A stretch of DNA of 64,000 bases from Rummeliibacillus pycnus (GCF_002884495.1 NZ_KZ614145.1:1564423-1628422); one strand, 5' to 3'. Shown: positions 1 to 8,943, counted from the first letter of the stretch. The notes: generated from the letters alone by a model not told the origin. Translations and numbers: made by a program.

Positions 1-497
1 CAAATAGCTGTTAAAGCAACATATGTTAACCCCATCCAAACGAATGGCAAAAATAATTGATTATGCGGGTTCACAAATTGAGGTAAAAAAGTCAAAAAGA
101 ATACGGCTACTTTTGGATTTAATAGATTTGTTAAAAACCCTTGTTTAAAACAAGAATGATGATGATATTTTACTCCATCTTCTTTCGTAATCTCCATATT
201 GTGTTTTTGTTGTTTCATAGATATAAATGATTTTACACCTAGATAAATTAAATATGCTCCACCAACATATTTGAAAATGGTGAATACAAATGCTGATTTT
301 GCAATGATTGCAGACAAGCCTAAAACTGCCGCCAATGTATGAATGAACAAAGCGCAACAAGTACCAAATACAGTTTTTAGTCCACCTTTTTTCCCTAAAG
401 TTAACGTATTTTTGGTTGCAATTGCTGTATCAGGTCCAGGCAAGAGGATGAGCAAAATACACATAGTTACAAACAACCAGTAATGTTCCAATTTCAT
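1..497 (-). CDS. LysE/RhtB-family amino acid exporter (C-terminus beyond window)
   Basis: Inner-membrane exporter of the LysE/RhtB superfamily, which typically exports amino acids or their derivatives. Reading down from the ATG at 497, the protein begins MKLEHYWLFV and soon reaches LLPGPDTAIA, the family's N-terminal G-P-D/N motif, followed by hydrophobic segments (a helix around IYLGVKSF and another after NLLNPKVAVFF). The start is supported by an AGAGGTG ribosome binding site just upstream. Only about 165 residues are in the window out of a usual 200-210, so the last helices are missing. It is transcribed divergently from the amino acid importer at 781. The substrate cannot be read from the sequence. 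Confidence 0.85.
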   Translation of the reverse strand, partial: MKLEHYWLFVTMCILLILLPGPDTAIATKNTLTLGKKGGLKTVFGTCCALFIHTLAAVLGLSAIIAKSAFVFTIFKYVGGAYLIYLGVKSFISMKQQKHNMEITKEDGVKYHHHSCFKQGFLTNLLNPKVAVFFLTFLPQFVNPHNQLFLPFVWMGLTYVALTAI

Positions 498-558
498 CAC
501 CTCTTTCTTTTATAAATATCATTTTATCAGAAAATTTAGAATTAAAATAACTAATTTA

Positions 559-600
559 AATTTTTATAATCTATTTCTACTTAAATAGATTATAAAAATT
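559..600. repeat. 18-bp perfect inverted repeat, 6-nt loop
   Basis: The arms 559-576 and 583-600 are exact reverse complements and very AT-rich, with loop CTACTT. The element lies between the divergent LysE gene and the importer promoter at 626, not downstream of either, so it is more likely an operator or cruciform site than a terminator. Confidence 0.7.
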
Positions 601-625
601 CGATTATATTCATCTCATATTGACA

Positions 626-655
626 TTGACACTCCACGTAATATTTTCTTATAAT
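626..655 (+). promoter_or_regulatory. SigA-type promoter of the amino acid ABC operon
   Basis: A perfect TTGACA (626-631) and a perfect TATAAT (650-655) are separated by 18 bp, about 125 bp before the substrate-binding protein gene. Nothing else in the divergent region matches as well. Confidence 0.75.
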
Positions 656-780
656 TCTGAATATATTAAATATTATAAATATAGGGATTTTTTGGTTTAA
701 AAGTCTGTAATCATCTTTTATACAAAGGCGTGGATGATCTGCATTCTATTAAATAGATAGATGAATAAGGGGGATTTAAT

Positions 781-1617
781 ATGAAAAAGTTTTTTTTCGC
801 ATTTATGGTAATTTTATCAGTGATTTTAACTGCATGTGGAGGTTCTGGGACAGATAATAGGGGTTCTGATAGCGGTACATCCACAATTGAAAAAGTTAAG
901 AAAAACAAAAAAATCGTTATTGGCACAGCACCTGGCTATGCTCCATTTGAAATGACAGATTTGAAAGGAAACTACGTTGGTTATGATATCGATACAGCAA
1001 AGGCTATTGGAAAAGCTCTAGGTGTAAAAGTAGAGTTTAAAGAATATTCCTTTGATGGGTTAATCGCTGCCTTACAAGTTGGAGAAATTGATATGATTAT
1101 TTCTGGTATGACGATCACTGGACCACGCGCTTTATCAGTAAGCTTTGCAAATCCTTATTATAAAACAAAACAAGTTGCACTTGTACCAAGTTCAGATACA
1201 ACTACTAAAGAATGGACTGACTTAGATAAAAAAGGAAATAAGATTGCAACAGTTATAGGAACAACAGGTCAACTAATTACCAAAAACACATTTAAGCATG
1301 CAGAAATTAAAGATTATAAAGAAATGCCAGCTGCTGCGCTTGCAATGATTTCTGGCCAAATCGATGGTGTAGTTTATGACGAGTCTGCTGTTCGTATTTG
1401 GAGTAAAGAAAATGGTAAGTCAAGAGTCATTGACAATCAAATTTCGGCAGAAAATTTGGGTATTGCAGTTAAACATAATGATTTGAAAACCGTTCAATGG
1501 TTAAATTCAATCTTATATAGTTATATTGATGGACCAGATGAATTAAAATCTAGAAAATATTGGTTTGAAAGTGATGAATGGTACAACAACATTAACAATA
1601 AAGTAGAAGCCGAATAA
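781..1617 (+). CDS. Polar amino acid ABC transporter, substrate-binding lipoprotein
   Basis: Extracytoplasmic binding protein (family 3 type) that delivers a polar amino acid to the permease and ATPase encoded just downstream. It has a lipoprotein signal peptide with lipobox LTAC (Cys19), a Ser/Gly-rich linker, then the core starting near KKIVIGTAPGYAPFE, with the family pattern GYDIDTAKAIGKALG and later GEIDMIISGMTIT. At 278 residues it has normal family length. It is the first gene of a three-gene operon: an 89-bp gap with a ribosome binding site precedes the permease. The exact amino acid (arginine, glutamine, cystine or other) is not decided by the sequence. Confidence 0.9.
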   Translation: MKKFFFAFMVILSVILTACGGSGTDNRGSDSGTSTIEKVKKNKKIVIGTAPGYAPFEMTDLKGNYVGYDIDTAKAIGKALGVKVEFKEYSFDGLIAALQVGEIDMIISGMTITGPRALSVSFANPYYKTKQVALVPSSDTTTKEWTDLDKKGNKIATVIGTTGQLITKNTFKHAEIKDYKEMPAAALAMISGQIDGVVYDESAVRIWSKENGKSRVIDNQISAENLGIAVKHNDLKTVQWLNSILYSYIDGPDELKSRKYWFESDEWYNNINNKVEAE

Positions 1618-1706
1618 TGAGTATGGAAGAAAGTATCGTAGATCATCCTTACTTTCTTCCTTTTTGTTTTATGATTTTATTTTTTTAAAAAAGGAGGTAG
1701 AAATTT

Positions 1707-2369
1707 ATGATTTATCAACCAGACTGGAGTATTATTACTGATAATCTAGATATTTTTTGGCAAGGATTGCTGTTAACGCTTAGAATTTCAGCGCTTTCTT
1801 TGCTCTTAGCTATTCCAATCGGCATCCTAGTTGGTATGGGGCGAATATCTAAAAATCGTATCGTGCAATTTCTTGCTTCTGCTTATGTAGAAATCATGCG
1901 AGGTATACCACTAATTGTAATACTTATTTGGATTTATTTTGTATTAGGACAATTTTTAAAACTAGGCTCATTTTGGGGTTCAATCCTCTCTTTAGCTATT
2001 TTCTCTGGTGCTTTTATTGCTGAAATCGTAAGAGGTGGAATTCAATCTATCCCTAAAGGTCAAATGGAGGCTGCAAGATCCTCAGGAATGTCTCATGTTC
2101 AGGCGATGAGACTGATTATACTACCACAAGCAATTAGGAAAACATTACCACCTATGGCTTCTCAATTTATATTACTAATAAAAGATTCTTCACTCGTATC
2201 TACAATTTCTGCGGTAGATTTAACATTAAAAGCCACTAACTTAGCAGCAGTATCTTATCGTTATATTGAAATATGGTCATTTGTTGCAGTAGTATATTTT
2301 GCCGTGACATTTACTTTATCTATGATCATTAGACAATTTGAGAAAAGATTATTAAAAAATGAATTTTAG
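1707..2369 (+). CDS. Polar amino acid ABC transporter, permease (HisM/GlnP type)
   Basis: Single membrane subunit of the importer, presumably acting as a homodimer. The 220-residue protein has about five hydrophobic segments and the cytoplasmic EAA loop at residues 121-140 (EAARSSGM...ILP), which contacts the ATPase. An AAAGGAGG ribosome binding site precedes the ATG. The ATPase gene follows after 15 bp, so the two are almost certainly co-translated. The family is clear; the substrate is not. Confidence 0.9.
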   Translation: MIYQPDWSIITDNLDIFWQGLLLTLRISALSLLLAIPIGILVGMGRISKNRIVQFLASAYVEIMRGIPLIVILIWIYFVLGQFLKLGSFWGSILSLAIFSGAFIAEIVRGGIQSIPKGQMEAARSSGMSHVQAMRLIILPQAIRKTLPPMASQFILLIKDSSLVSTISAVDLTLKATNLAAVSYRYIEIWSFVAVVYFAVTFTLSMIIRQFEKRLLKNEF

Positions 2370-2384
2370 AGGGGGGATCCTAAT

Positions 2385-3113
2385 ATGATATCAATCAAAA
2401 ATGTTTCAAAGAGTTTCGGCAAACATAAAGTCTTAGAAAATATTAATCTAACCATTGATCAATCGAATGTCATTGCTTTAATCGGACCAAGTGGCGCAGG
2501 AAAATCTACTCTTATTCGTACGATTAATGCACTTGAAGAGATTGACCAAGGTGAAATAATTGTTGAAGAAGTTTCGATTCATCAAAAGGGAACAAACATT
2601 AATAAAGTTCGAACGCACATTGGTTTTGTTTTTCAAAGCTTTAACCTGTATCCTTTTTTAACTGCCTTAGAAAATGTCACAATTGCTCCAATTAAAGTAA
2701 AAGGGATTGCTAAAGAAGAAGCGATTGCTCAAGGAAAAAAATTGCTTGCATCATTAGGACTTGAAGACAAATTTGAAGTCTACCCTTCCCATTTGTCTGG
2801 TGGCCAGCAACAAAGGATTGCTATTGCAAGAGCGCTTGCAATGGAACCGCATGTAATGCTATTTGATGAACCTACTTCAGCCCTAGACCCTGAAATGGTT
2901 AAAGAAGTCTTAGACGTTATTCGGAAATTAGCAAATGACGGTATGACAATGGTGGTTGTTACACATGAAATGGGATTTGCTAGAGAAATCTGTGATCAAA
3001 TTGTTTTTATGGCTGAAGGACAGATTGTCGAAGTAGCTCCTCCAGAAAAATTCTTTTCAACTCCTCAATCCGAACGCGCTAAATCATTCTTATCAAAGGT
3101 TTTAAATCACTAA
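2385..3113 (+). CDS. Polar amino acid ABC transporter, ATP-binding protein (GlnQ type)
   Basis: Cytoplasmic ATPase that powers the importer. Of its 242 residues the diagnostic ones are Walker [10 protein letters not shown] (34-42), Q-loop Gln84, signature LSGGQ (137-141), Walker B VMLFDEP (157-163) and the switch histidine in VVTHEM. All are intact. It is the last gene of the operon; no classic terminator with a T-run follows, only the hairpin at 3194-3243. Confidence 0.93.
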   Translation: MISIKNVSKSFGKHKVLENINLTIDQSNVIALIGPSGAGKSTLIRTINALEEIDQGEIIVEEVSIHQKGTNINKVRTHIGFVFQSFNLYPFLTALENVTIAPIKVKGIAKEEAIAQGKKLLASLGLEDKFEVYPSHLSGGQQQRIAIARALAMEPHVMLFDEPTSALDPEMVKEVLDVIRKLANDGMTMVVVTHEMGFAREICDQIVFMAEGQIVEVAPPEKFFSTPQSERAKSFLSKVLNH

Positions 3114-3193
3114 CTTTTTGTTATATTAAATTTTTATTATTCAATCATTTTTATGAAGATGGTGGTGAGCCATTTCCTTCACGTTGTAAAAAA

Positions 3194-3243
3194 AGGTTCA
3201 TTCATAGCCCCAATTTATCGTATCACAGGACATGAATGAACCT
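3194..3243. other. Stem-loop in the gap after the ABC operon
   Basis: A 12-bp perfect inverted repeat, AGGTTCATTCAT (3194-3205) and ATGAATGAACCT (3232-3243), with a 26-nt loop and no T-tract. It could be a weak terminator or an mRNA 3' end structure. The rest of 3114-3406 shows no gene. Confidence 0.5.
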
Positions 3244-3406
3244 CTCTGAATAATCATCGAAAATGCGCATGCATATAGGTGTAGCCTCCCACTGTTACAA
3301 TCAAATGCAGTTTAACAATGAGTATAATATAACAAAAATACAGCATCAATAGGGCATTTCTCGTAATCCCTATTGGCTGCAATCTAAAAAATGTTGAATT
3401 GTTTTA

Positions 3407-3589
3407 TTAACCTAACAATTCATGTTTAACAACTTCGTAAGCTTGGCAAATTGACGCTAACTTATCTGCTGGTTCATTTTGAATTAACCCATTTGCTATT
3501 TGATAGAGGTTTGCATCATCATGATCAGCTAGATCCATAAGAATTTGTCCTTCAATTCTATTTACATAAAATTCTATCGTGCTATTCAT
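3407..3589 (-). CDS. Small conserved-looking acidic protein, function unknown
   Basis: A 60-residue ORF with a good AAAGGGAG site 9-10 nt before the ATG. The protein begins MNSTIEFYVNR and is acidic and soluble-looking, with no signal peptide or membrane segment. I do not recognise the family. The ribosome binding site and sensible composition make it a likely real gene. It is transcribed toward the ABC operon, convergently. Confidence 0.55.
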   Translation of the reverse strand: MNSTIEFYVNRIEGQILMDLADHDDANLYQIANGLIQNEPADKLASICQAYEVVKHELLG

Positions 3590-3846
3590 TTAAAATACTC
3601 CCTTTAATAATATCTATATAAACATCTTATTTTTATATACTTGTTAGACATCTTTATCTTACATGGTCAGACATCTTACATCCAGTCTTTTGCTCTATTT
3701 CCGCTTATATTGTGTCAAATATTTGACACCCCATTTTCTTTGCTACATGGGACCGCTTTCATTATTTCAGACGGAATTTTCAGAACCCAAAATTTCCACT
3801 TGCACAAAAGAACAAATGTTCCTATAATGTAATTGAGGTGACAGAC

Positions 3847-4008
3847 TTGCATCCGCTAGACAAACAAATGAGGAAACTTTCCCCAAAAGACAAAAACGCT
3901 TTAGAAATAGCAGTAAAAGAATTACTACAAAGATCATCGAAAGAACTTCTATTAGAAAACCTTATAATTTATGAGATTGAACAAAAAAATAAAACGGTTG
4001 CTCGTTAG
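3847..4008 (+). CDS. Small charged helical protein with TTG start, function unknown
   Basis: A 53-residue protein (MHPLDKQMRKLSPKDKNAL...) read from a TTG preceded by GAGGTG at 6 nt spacing. It is rich in Lys, Glu and Leu, predicted largely helical, and ends in EQKNKTVAR. Its stop codon lies inside a terminator hairpin shared with the opposite gene. Small sporulation or regulatory proteins of this type are common in Bacillales, but I cannot assign it. Confidence 0.45.
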   Translation: MHPLDKQMRKLSPKDKNALEIAVKELLQRSSKELLLENLIIYEIEQKNKTVAR

Positions 4009-4024
4009 AACAACCGATTTTAAA
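3995..4024. terminator. Bidirectional terminator-like hairpin
   Basis: CGGTTG (3995-4000) pairs with CAACCG (4011-4016), with A/T-rich flanks on both sides. It lies between the convergent 53-residue gene and the DUF1980 gene, so it could serve both. Confidence 0.5.
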
Positions 4025-4032
4025 AAAATTAT

Positions 4033-4908
4033 TTACTTATTAATTTTTACATTAGGATTATCATAGCCGCGGAATGTATAGGGTTCTTCAGGCTTTTGTG
4101 TTTCCTCTATCTTCGTTACTTTTAAATAAGGAATATTGGATCTAAAAGGTTGGTAATAGATTGTAGATAACTTTCCTTCTACATTCACCCATTGGTCATT
4201 TTTAAATTGTTGATTACCTGGAAGTTGTACAAGCATGCCATAAACACCCGCATCCGCTATACAGTGAATAACACCAAAGCGTAATACAAAGACTTGATTT
4301 TTTCCAAGTTCATGATCTTCACCATGATAGATAAATCCTTTATAAGAGACTGTTTTACCTTCAAAGTCTCCAGGGAAATTATATAATGTTTCCATTCCCA
4401 TTAAGAAATTATTATCATTCAAAGCAACCGGGTCCATTTTAGAAAACTCATCTAGTTCTTGTTTCATTAAATCTAGATAACCATCTTTAGCAAAAAATAC
4501 GCTTGTATCAGGTTTTAGATATTGTGGTTTAATAAACTGGTCACCTTTTTGCAATGTATTAATTGATTGAAAAGAAAAACCTTTTGACCTAACAACTGTA
4601 GAATCCAATGTAGCTATTGGCAATCCTAATCCCGTTACTAGTGGAAAAGCAAACAGTGCATAAAGAAGTATTCTTTTCCACCAAGGCTTATCTTGCTCGT
4701 GCTCATGATCATGTCCACAATCACATTCAATTTTAGGCTCTCCTTTTGCAATATTAAAAATTTGTACAGTAGTTAAAACCGCAAATAAAATCATTCCTAA
4801 AATATTGATATATTCATATTTCATATTAATGTATTTCGCATTATCGCCTGAAGCATAGAGGTAATAAAAGAAATACGTAAATCCCATCAAGATTAAAGCT
4901 CGGATCAT
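4033..4908 (-). CDS. DUF1980/TIGR03943 membrane protein (YcgQ-like)
   Basis: A 291-residue membrane protein with two to four N-terminal helices, then a His/Cys-rich cytoplasmic or linker segment (CDCGHDHEHE), another helix, and a soluble C-terminal half of about 190 residues typical of the TIGR03943 family. It is always found next to a DUF318 permease, as here: the permease gene is 13 bp upstream on the same strand. B. subtilis YcgQ-YcgR is the equivalent pair. A role in metal or metalloid handling is suspected from the His/Cys cluster but is not shown. Confidence 0.8.
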   Translation of the reverse strand: MIRALILMGFTYFFYYLYASGDNAKYINMKYEYINILGMILFAVLTTVQIFNIAKGEPKIECDCGHDHEHEQDKPWWKRILLYALFAFPLVTGLGLPIATLDSTVVRSKGFSFQSINTLQKGDQFIKPQYLKPDTSVFFAKDGYLDLMKQELDEFSKMDPVALNDNNFLMGMETLYNFPGDFEGKTVSYKGFIYHGEDHELGKNQVFVLRFGVIHCIADAGVYGMLVQLPGNQQFKNDQWVNVEGKLSTIYYQPFRSNIPYLKVTKIEETQKPEEPYTFRGYDNPNVKINK

Positions 4909-4921
4909 CGATATTCCCCTC

Positions 4922-5791
4922 CTAAACTAGCATAGAGCTGATAAATACGAGTACAACAATATACAAAATCAGCACTGCAATGAATTTTTTCTTAAATGTA
5001 TGATATAGCATCAGTAAATTTTTAATATCTACCATTGGTCCAATCAATAAAAACGCAACCAATGCTGATGTAGAGAACGTACCTCTAAATGATGCAGCGA
5101 TAAACGCATCTGCTTCTGAACATAATGACAAAATAACTGCTAGCAACATCATTACTAGAGAAGATGTTGCTTTTGTTTGACCAAGATCCATTAAAACAGA
5201 TGTTTTCACAAAAATTTGCATAGATGCTGCTATGAAAGCACCAATAATTAAATATTTTCCTACAGAAAAGAATTCTTCCACTGCATGATTTAATGTACCA
5301 ACAAATTTTTGCCAAAGTGTTGTTGCATGTTCATGATGGTGATCGTGCTCATCTTCATCTAGGAGCTGTGTCCCCTTGTATTGGAAAGAAAGGATAATGC
5401 CAATAACAAACGCAATCAATAGAGCAAATCCTGCACGATACCATACCATCTGCCAGTTATTACCGAATGCGATGAATGTTGAAAACAGCACAATAGGGTT
5501 AATAATTGGACCCGTTAACATAAATGGTATCGCAACATGAAGAGGAACTCCTTTTTTTAATAGACGATGGACGATTGGTATAATACCACATTCACATGAC
5601 GGAAAAAGCGCCCCGATTAGTGCACCGTACAAAACGCCTAGCACTCTATTTTTTGGTACTATTTTAGCAATCATTTGCTCTGTTACGAACATTTGAATAA
5701 GACCTGATATAAACACACCAATCAGTACAAAAGGAAATGCTTCAATAATTATACTGATAAAAATCGTGTTTAGTTGTAAAAATGTAGACAC
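4922..5791 (-). CDS. DUF318/ArsP-family permease (YcgR-like)
   Basis: A 289-residue polytopic permease with about eight membrane segments. The family pattern CECGIIPIVHRLLKKGVP is followed by a GPIINP-type motif, and a cytoplasmic loop is His-rich (DEHDHHHEHA), suggesting metal binding. It is first in a two-gene operon with the DUF1980 partner. Members of this superfamily include organoarsenical exporters, but many have no known substrate. Confidence 0.82.
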   Translation of the reverse strand: MSTFLQLNTIFISIIIEAFPFVLIGVFISGLIQMFVTEQMIAKIVPKNRVLGVLYGALIGALFPSCECGIIPIVHRLLKKGVPLHVAIPFMLTGPIINPIVLFSTFIAFGNNWQMVWYRAGFALLIAFVIGIILSFQYKGTQLLDEDEHDHHHEHATTLWQKFVGTLNHAVEEFFSVGKYLIIGAFIAASMQIFVKTSVLMDLGQTKATSSLVMMLLAVILSLCSEADAFIAASFRGTFSTSALVAFLLIGPMVDIKNLLMLYHTFKKKFIAVLILYIVVLVFISSMLV

Positions 5792-6264
5792 GCTTTTCTA
5801 AACCTTCTTTTCTATCTATTTTTAAGCATTATACTCTTTTTTTATATAAAAAAAGAAGTTTACACAAGCTTAAACTTTTTGCCACATTACTTGACTTTAA
5901 AAACACGTTTTAGGTTGCATGGAATTGCGACTAATAGTAACTCTATTGCTTTTATAAAATGGAGATCCTTATCAAATTATTTTTGGAGTTTTGTACTTAA
6001 ATGAGAAAATTTCATAATTCAAAGTTTTGATATAAGAACATAAATTAAGAAAACTGTATATGCTATATCTATAAGAATCTTAGCTAGTAGCGGAAGATGG
6101 CGAGTCCTCGAAAGCGACATCTGATCGGTATATGAAGCAAATAGTATCGTTGAGTATAATCCGAATTATTGGATTGTATATTTAGAAGATAACATTCTGT
6201 TTTATGTATAAAAATATTTATTAAATTAATTCAAATATTGAAATTCTCCCCAATATACTAGCAA

Positions 6265-6345
6265 TCAGAACCTTGGAGAACTTAAGTAGTACTTTCCTAT
6301 AAGGATCATTATTACTACCAATATCCCTAACAAAACTCGTTTCAA
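6265..6345 (-). CDS. Possible short membrane peptide or truncated signal-peptide gene
   Basis: TTG start with an AGGAGG site at good spacing. The 26-residue product MKRVLLGILVVIMILIGKYY... is a positively charged start plus one hydrophobic segment. It may be a genuine small membrane peptide or the beginning of a gene broken by a frameshift. No homology is recognised. Confidence 0.3.
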   Translation of the reverse strand: MKRVLLGILVVIMILIGKYYLSSPRF

Positions 6346-6466
6346 GATACCCCTCCTTAATAAATCACCAAATTACAGCAGTAAACTATTCTTTTGAAAA
6401 ATATTCCTTTCTCTAATTCTTTTACTTTCCAATTCTTTCATTCCAAATCTAATTTGTAAATAAAAA

Positions 6467-6509
6467 AGGAGCTCTAAATAAACGCAGTAATGCGTAAATT
6501 CAAGCTCCT
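6467..6509 (-). terminator. Terminator of the coiled-coil protein gene
   Basis: Outer arms AGGAGCT (6467-6473) and AGCTCCT (6503-6509) and inner arms ACGCA (6482-6486) and TGCGT (6491-6495), followed on the minus strand by TTTTTTA. Confidence 0.75.
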
Positions 6510-6549
6510 GGATGTTCCAATAATCTTATTAAATTAAGAATTTTTTAAC

Positions 6550-6759
6550 CTATTTACTCAAATAACATTTTGCTTTTCCATTATTACGATAGCGTTGTCT
6601 GTCTTGTTTAGTATTTTCTTTTAAGGCACTAATAATCCTTTTTAGTCGCTTAATTTCTTTGTTTTTATTAGCTAATTGTCGTTTCAAGTGATAGTTTTCA
6701 GCCTCGATCAATTTGTAGTGTTCCCATGTTGATTGTTCTCGTACAGTTTGCTCATTCAT
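6550..6759 (-). CDS. Small basic coiled-coil protein, function unknown
   Basis: A 69-residue protein starting MNEQTVREQSTWEHY; an in-frame ATG 6 codons earlier lacks a ribosome binding site, while GAGGTG precedes the chosen one. Residues 15-50 form a continuous Lys/Glu/Leu heptad-like helix, and the basic tail ends YRNNGKAKCYLSK. It has its own terminator. I do not recognise the family; a DNA-binding or structural role would fit the composition but is only a guess. Confidence 0.5.
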   Translation of the reverse strand: MNEQTVREQSTWEHYKLIEAENYHLKRQLANKNKEIKRLKRIISALKENTKQDRQRYRNNGKAKCYLSK

Positions 6760-7108
6760 AGTTAAACACCTCGGCACGATTTTTTATTTAGCTAACACTT
6801 TTTATAAATCTGATAAACGAAGTATACGCTTATCTACTTTTACTATAACACGTTGATTGAATTTATTCATCCACTTACATGTTTATTTTTTTATAACTCC
6901 TACCTATACGCCTACCTATACTTATCTTACTAGAAGTTGGTATAATTTTATGCCAGCTAATCTCCTGTTATCCGTATCGATTTGGTATTTGATCGACAAC
7001 TTTCAGTTGGTTGTCTCATAATATACACTGTGTTTTGTGTATATCAATTACTGTAATTATCTTCAATGAGCTACAAGCTTCTCCAAAGTTAGCCCTAATA
7101 GCACTAGA

Positions 7109-7666
7109 TTATATCTTGAATAAGATTGGCATATTTTCTATCTTTTTTCTCCAGATCATGTGGTCATACCCTTCACCCCAAAAATCTTTTAAAAAGTAAT
7201 CAGGCTTACCGAATTTCTTCTTCCATATCTTCTGTGCATTTGTATATCCACTATCAAGATAAAATTCTTTTATTCCTTTATTCAGCAAGGTAATATACAT
7301 GACATTCAAGAGCAAATTACCTATCCCTTGTCTCTGATAAGTAGGGAGGACAAATACTGTCCCTATCTCTACAAGCTCTTTTAATGCCCCGTTTATGCCT
7401 TCATTAATCAAGTCGCTAGCAAGACCATATTCAATAGTGCCTATAACTTGTTCATTAACTAACGCTAGCAGAAAGTAGCTTTTTGCTCCATTACTTTCAA
7501 AATCCATATTAAGATACTTAATTTTATTTTGTATCTCATTTTCAATTTCATTTACTTCATCCATTAACCCCTCATTCGCGAATGTATCTGAAATTACTTT
7601 TCTGAAAAATTGATGCAGTTCACCTTTATCGTCAATTTTTGGACGCCTAATCTCTACATTGTTCAT
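7109..7666 (-). CDS. GNAT-family N-acetyltransferase
   Basis: A 185-residue acetyl-CoA-dependent acetyltransferase. The C-terminal half carries the acetyl-CoA binding segment VFVLPTYQRQGIGNLLLNVM (Q/R-x-x-G-x-G/A loop), followed by the helix and strand FYLDSGYTNAQKIWKKKFG typical of motif B. The start is supported by AAGGAGG 11 nt upstream. The gene stands alone. The substrate is unknown. Confidence 0.85.
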   Translation of the reverse strand: MNNVEIRRPKIDDKGELHQFFRKVISDTFANEGLMDEVNEIENEIQNKIKYLNMDFESNGAKSYFLLALVNEQVIGTIEYGLASDLINEGINGALKELVEIGTVFVLPTYQRQGIGNLLLNVMYITLLNKGIKEFYLDSGYTNAQKIWKKKFGKPDYFLKDFWGEGYDHMIWRKKIENMPILFKI

Positions 7667-7938
7667 TTGATGATCTACCTCCTTACTTACAACAACTAAA
7701 GTCTAATTTCAATAATGTTTTTATAGGCGATGAATCAATTTTAAGTCACTAGAGTGCCACCAGTTAGCTAAAGAATAAGAAAAGAACTGACATTTTGTTG
7801 AACCTAAACTGATGTACAGTAACTTTCAAACTTTATAAACTCCTTATTTCTATTGTATTAGTTCAACTATACATACTATTCAAATTATTAAATTTATTTT
7901 ATACTAAATAAAAATGGAATTAGAATGGAGTGATTTAT

Positions 7939-7992
7939 ATGATGTTTTCTCCATTATTTGAACAAGATGTACCAACAATTCTTCTTCCTTAA
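7939..7992 (+). CDS. 17-residue leader peptide ahead of the EamA exporter
   Basis: ORF MMFSPLFEQDVPTILLP with a TGGAGTG ribosome binding site, ending 61 bp before the EamA start. Its stop codon TAA lies inside the first arm of hairpin 7987-8019. The last sense codon is proline, a residue that slows termination in several regulatory leader peptides such as TnaC. The placement strongly suggests a regulatory leader rather than a functional peptide. No experimental support exists here. Confidence 0.6.
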   Translation: MMFSPLFEQDVPTILLP

Positions 7993-8049
7993 CGGTAGAA
8001 GAGTTTTTCTCCGTTAAGGACATAGATTTCTATGAAAAACGGAGGAAAA
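7987..8049 (+). promoter_or_regulatory. Two mutually exclusive hairpins: possible translational attenuator
   Basis: Arm 1, CCTTAACGG (7987-7995), pairs perfectly with CCGTTAAGG (8011-8019), extended inside by AGAA/TTCT. Alternatively TTTTTCTCCGTT (8004-8015) pairs with AACGGAGGAAAA (8038-8049) over 12 bp with one G-U pair, burying the GGAGG of the EamA gene. A small CATAG/CTATG hairpin (8021-8034) fits inside that second form. The two forms cannot coexist, so leader translation could set access to the ribosome binding site. Confidence 0.6.
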
Positions 8050-8053
8050 AATC

Positions 8054-8926
8054 ATGAGCAATAAAGTAGTTGGCGCATTATTTTTATCACTTGCCGCAAG
8101 TATTTGGGGCGCAATGTATGTTGTCGTAAAAGTCGTAGTTGATGTTGTTCCACCTTTGGAACTTGTTTGGATTCGTTATGTGATTGCTGTTATTGCACTT
8201 AGCATTATTGGTATTTCCTTGAAGCAATCATGGAAAATAGCTAAAAAAGATTGGTTGATCATTTTTCTTGTTGGTCTAATTGGTAATACAATATCGATTG
8301 TCACACAAGAAACAGGCACGATGTTGTCAACTGCTCAAATGGGTGCGATCATTACAGCAACAACACCTGCTTTTATGGTCTTATTTGCACGTTTTATTTT
8401 AAAAGAAAAAATAACGTTTAAAAAAAGTTTCTCCATTTTGTTAGCAACAATTGGAGTTGTCATTATTGTTGGAAATGGGCAAATTGATGTGACGCAACAA
8501 TTAGGTGGACTCTCTTTATTGATCGCTGCGTTAACATGGGCACTAATGTCCGTGTTCGTTAAAAAAATTCCTAGTCATTATTCACAAATTGTGGTTACGA
8601 CCTATTCATCTATGATTGCTGTTGTCTTGTTGACTCCATTTGTTCTACCAAAATTAAATGCTTTAGATTTATCGAGCATTTTGGACCCAACAATTTCTGG
8701 TGGTTTATTGTATTTAGGTATTGTTTCAACAGCGGGTGGTTTTTTATTGTGGAACAAAGGCCTACAATTACTGAATGCTTCTAGTGGTGGATTATTCTTT
8801 TTCTTCCAACCGATTGTTGGAACCTTTTTGGGTTGGTTATTGCTAGGAGAGACAATCGGAATTTCTTTTTGGTTAGGTACCATTTTAATTTTTAATGGCG
8901 TTTTTATTGTTATTAAAGATGAGTAG
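8054..8926 (+). CDS. EamA/DMT-superfamily exporter
   Basis: A 290-residue protein with ten hydrophobic helices arranged as two EamA repeats (residues about 5-140 and 150-288). The N-terminal signature is LAASIWGAMYVVVKVVV and the second repeat carries ALTWALMSVFVKK. Such proteins export metabolites or drugs across the membrane. The GGAGG site (8041-8045) overlaps a possible regulatory hairpin, so expression may be controlled at translation. A terminator follows at 8944. Confidence 0.88.
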   Translation: MSNKVVGALFLSLAASIWGAMYVVVKVVVDVVPPLELVWIRYVIAVIALSIIGISLKQSWKIAKKDWLIIFLVGLIGNTISIVTQETGTMLSTAQMGAIITATTPAFMVLFARFILKEKITFKKSFSILLATIGVVIIVGNGQIDVTQQLGGLSLLIAALTWALMSVFVKKIPSHYSQIVVTTYSSMIAVVLLTPFVLPKLNALDLSSILDPTISGGLLYLGIVSTAGGFLLWNKGLQLLNASSGGLFFFFQPIVGTFLGWLLLGETIGISFWLGTILIFNGVFIVIKDE

Positions 8927-8943
8927 ATAATATATCTAGTAAG

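Larger units (their letters stand above)
5792..6549. other. 758-bp gap with one possible peptide and a terminator
   Basis: AT-rich sequence with many stops in all frames. Two items stand out: a 26-codon ORF with a strong ribosome binding site (6265-6345) and the terminator at 6467-6509. No RNA gene or mobile element is recognised. Confidence 0.6.

Noticed and set aside
498-780. T-box or other amino acid riboswitch before the ABC operon
   Set aside because: No T-box sequence or specifier stem is present; only an AT-rich inverted repeat and a promoter.
3641-3832. 63-residue plus-strand ORF
   Set aside because: No ribosome binding site and an unnatural composition; it precedes the better-supported TTG gene.
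8602-8883. Minus-strand ORF inside the EamA gene
   Set aside because: Shadow of the EamA reading frame with no start signal.
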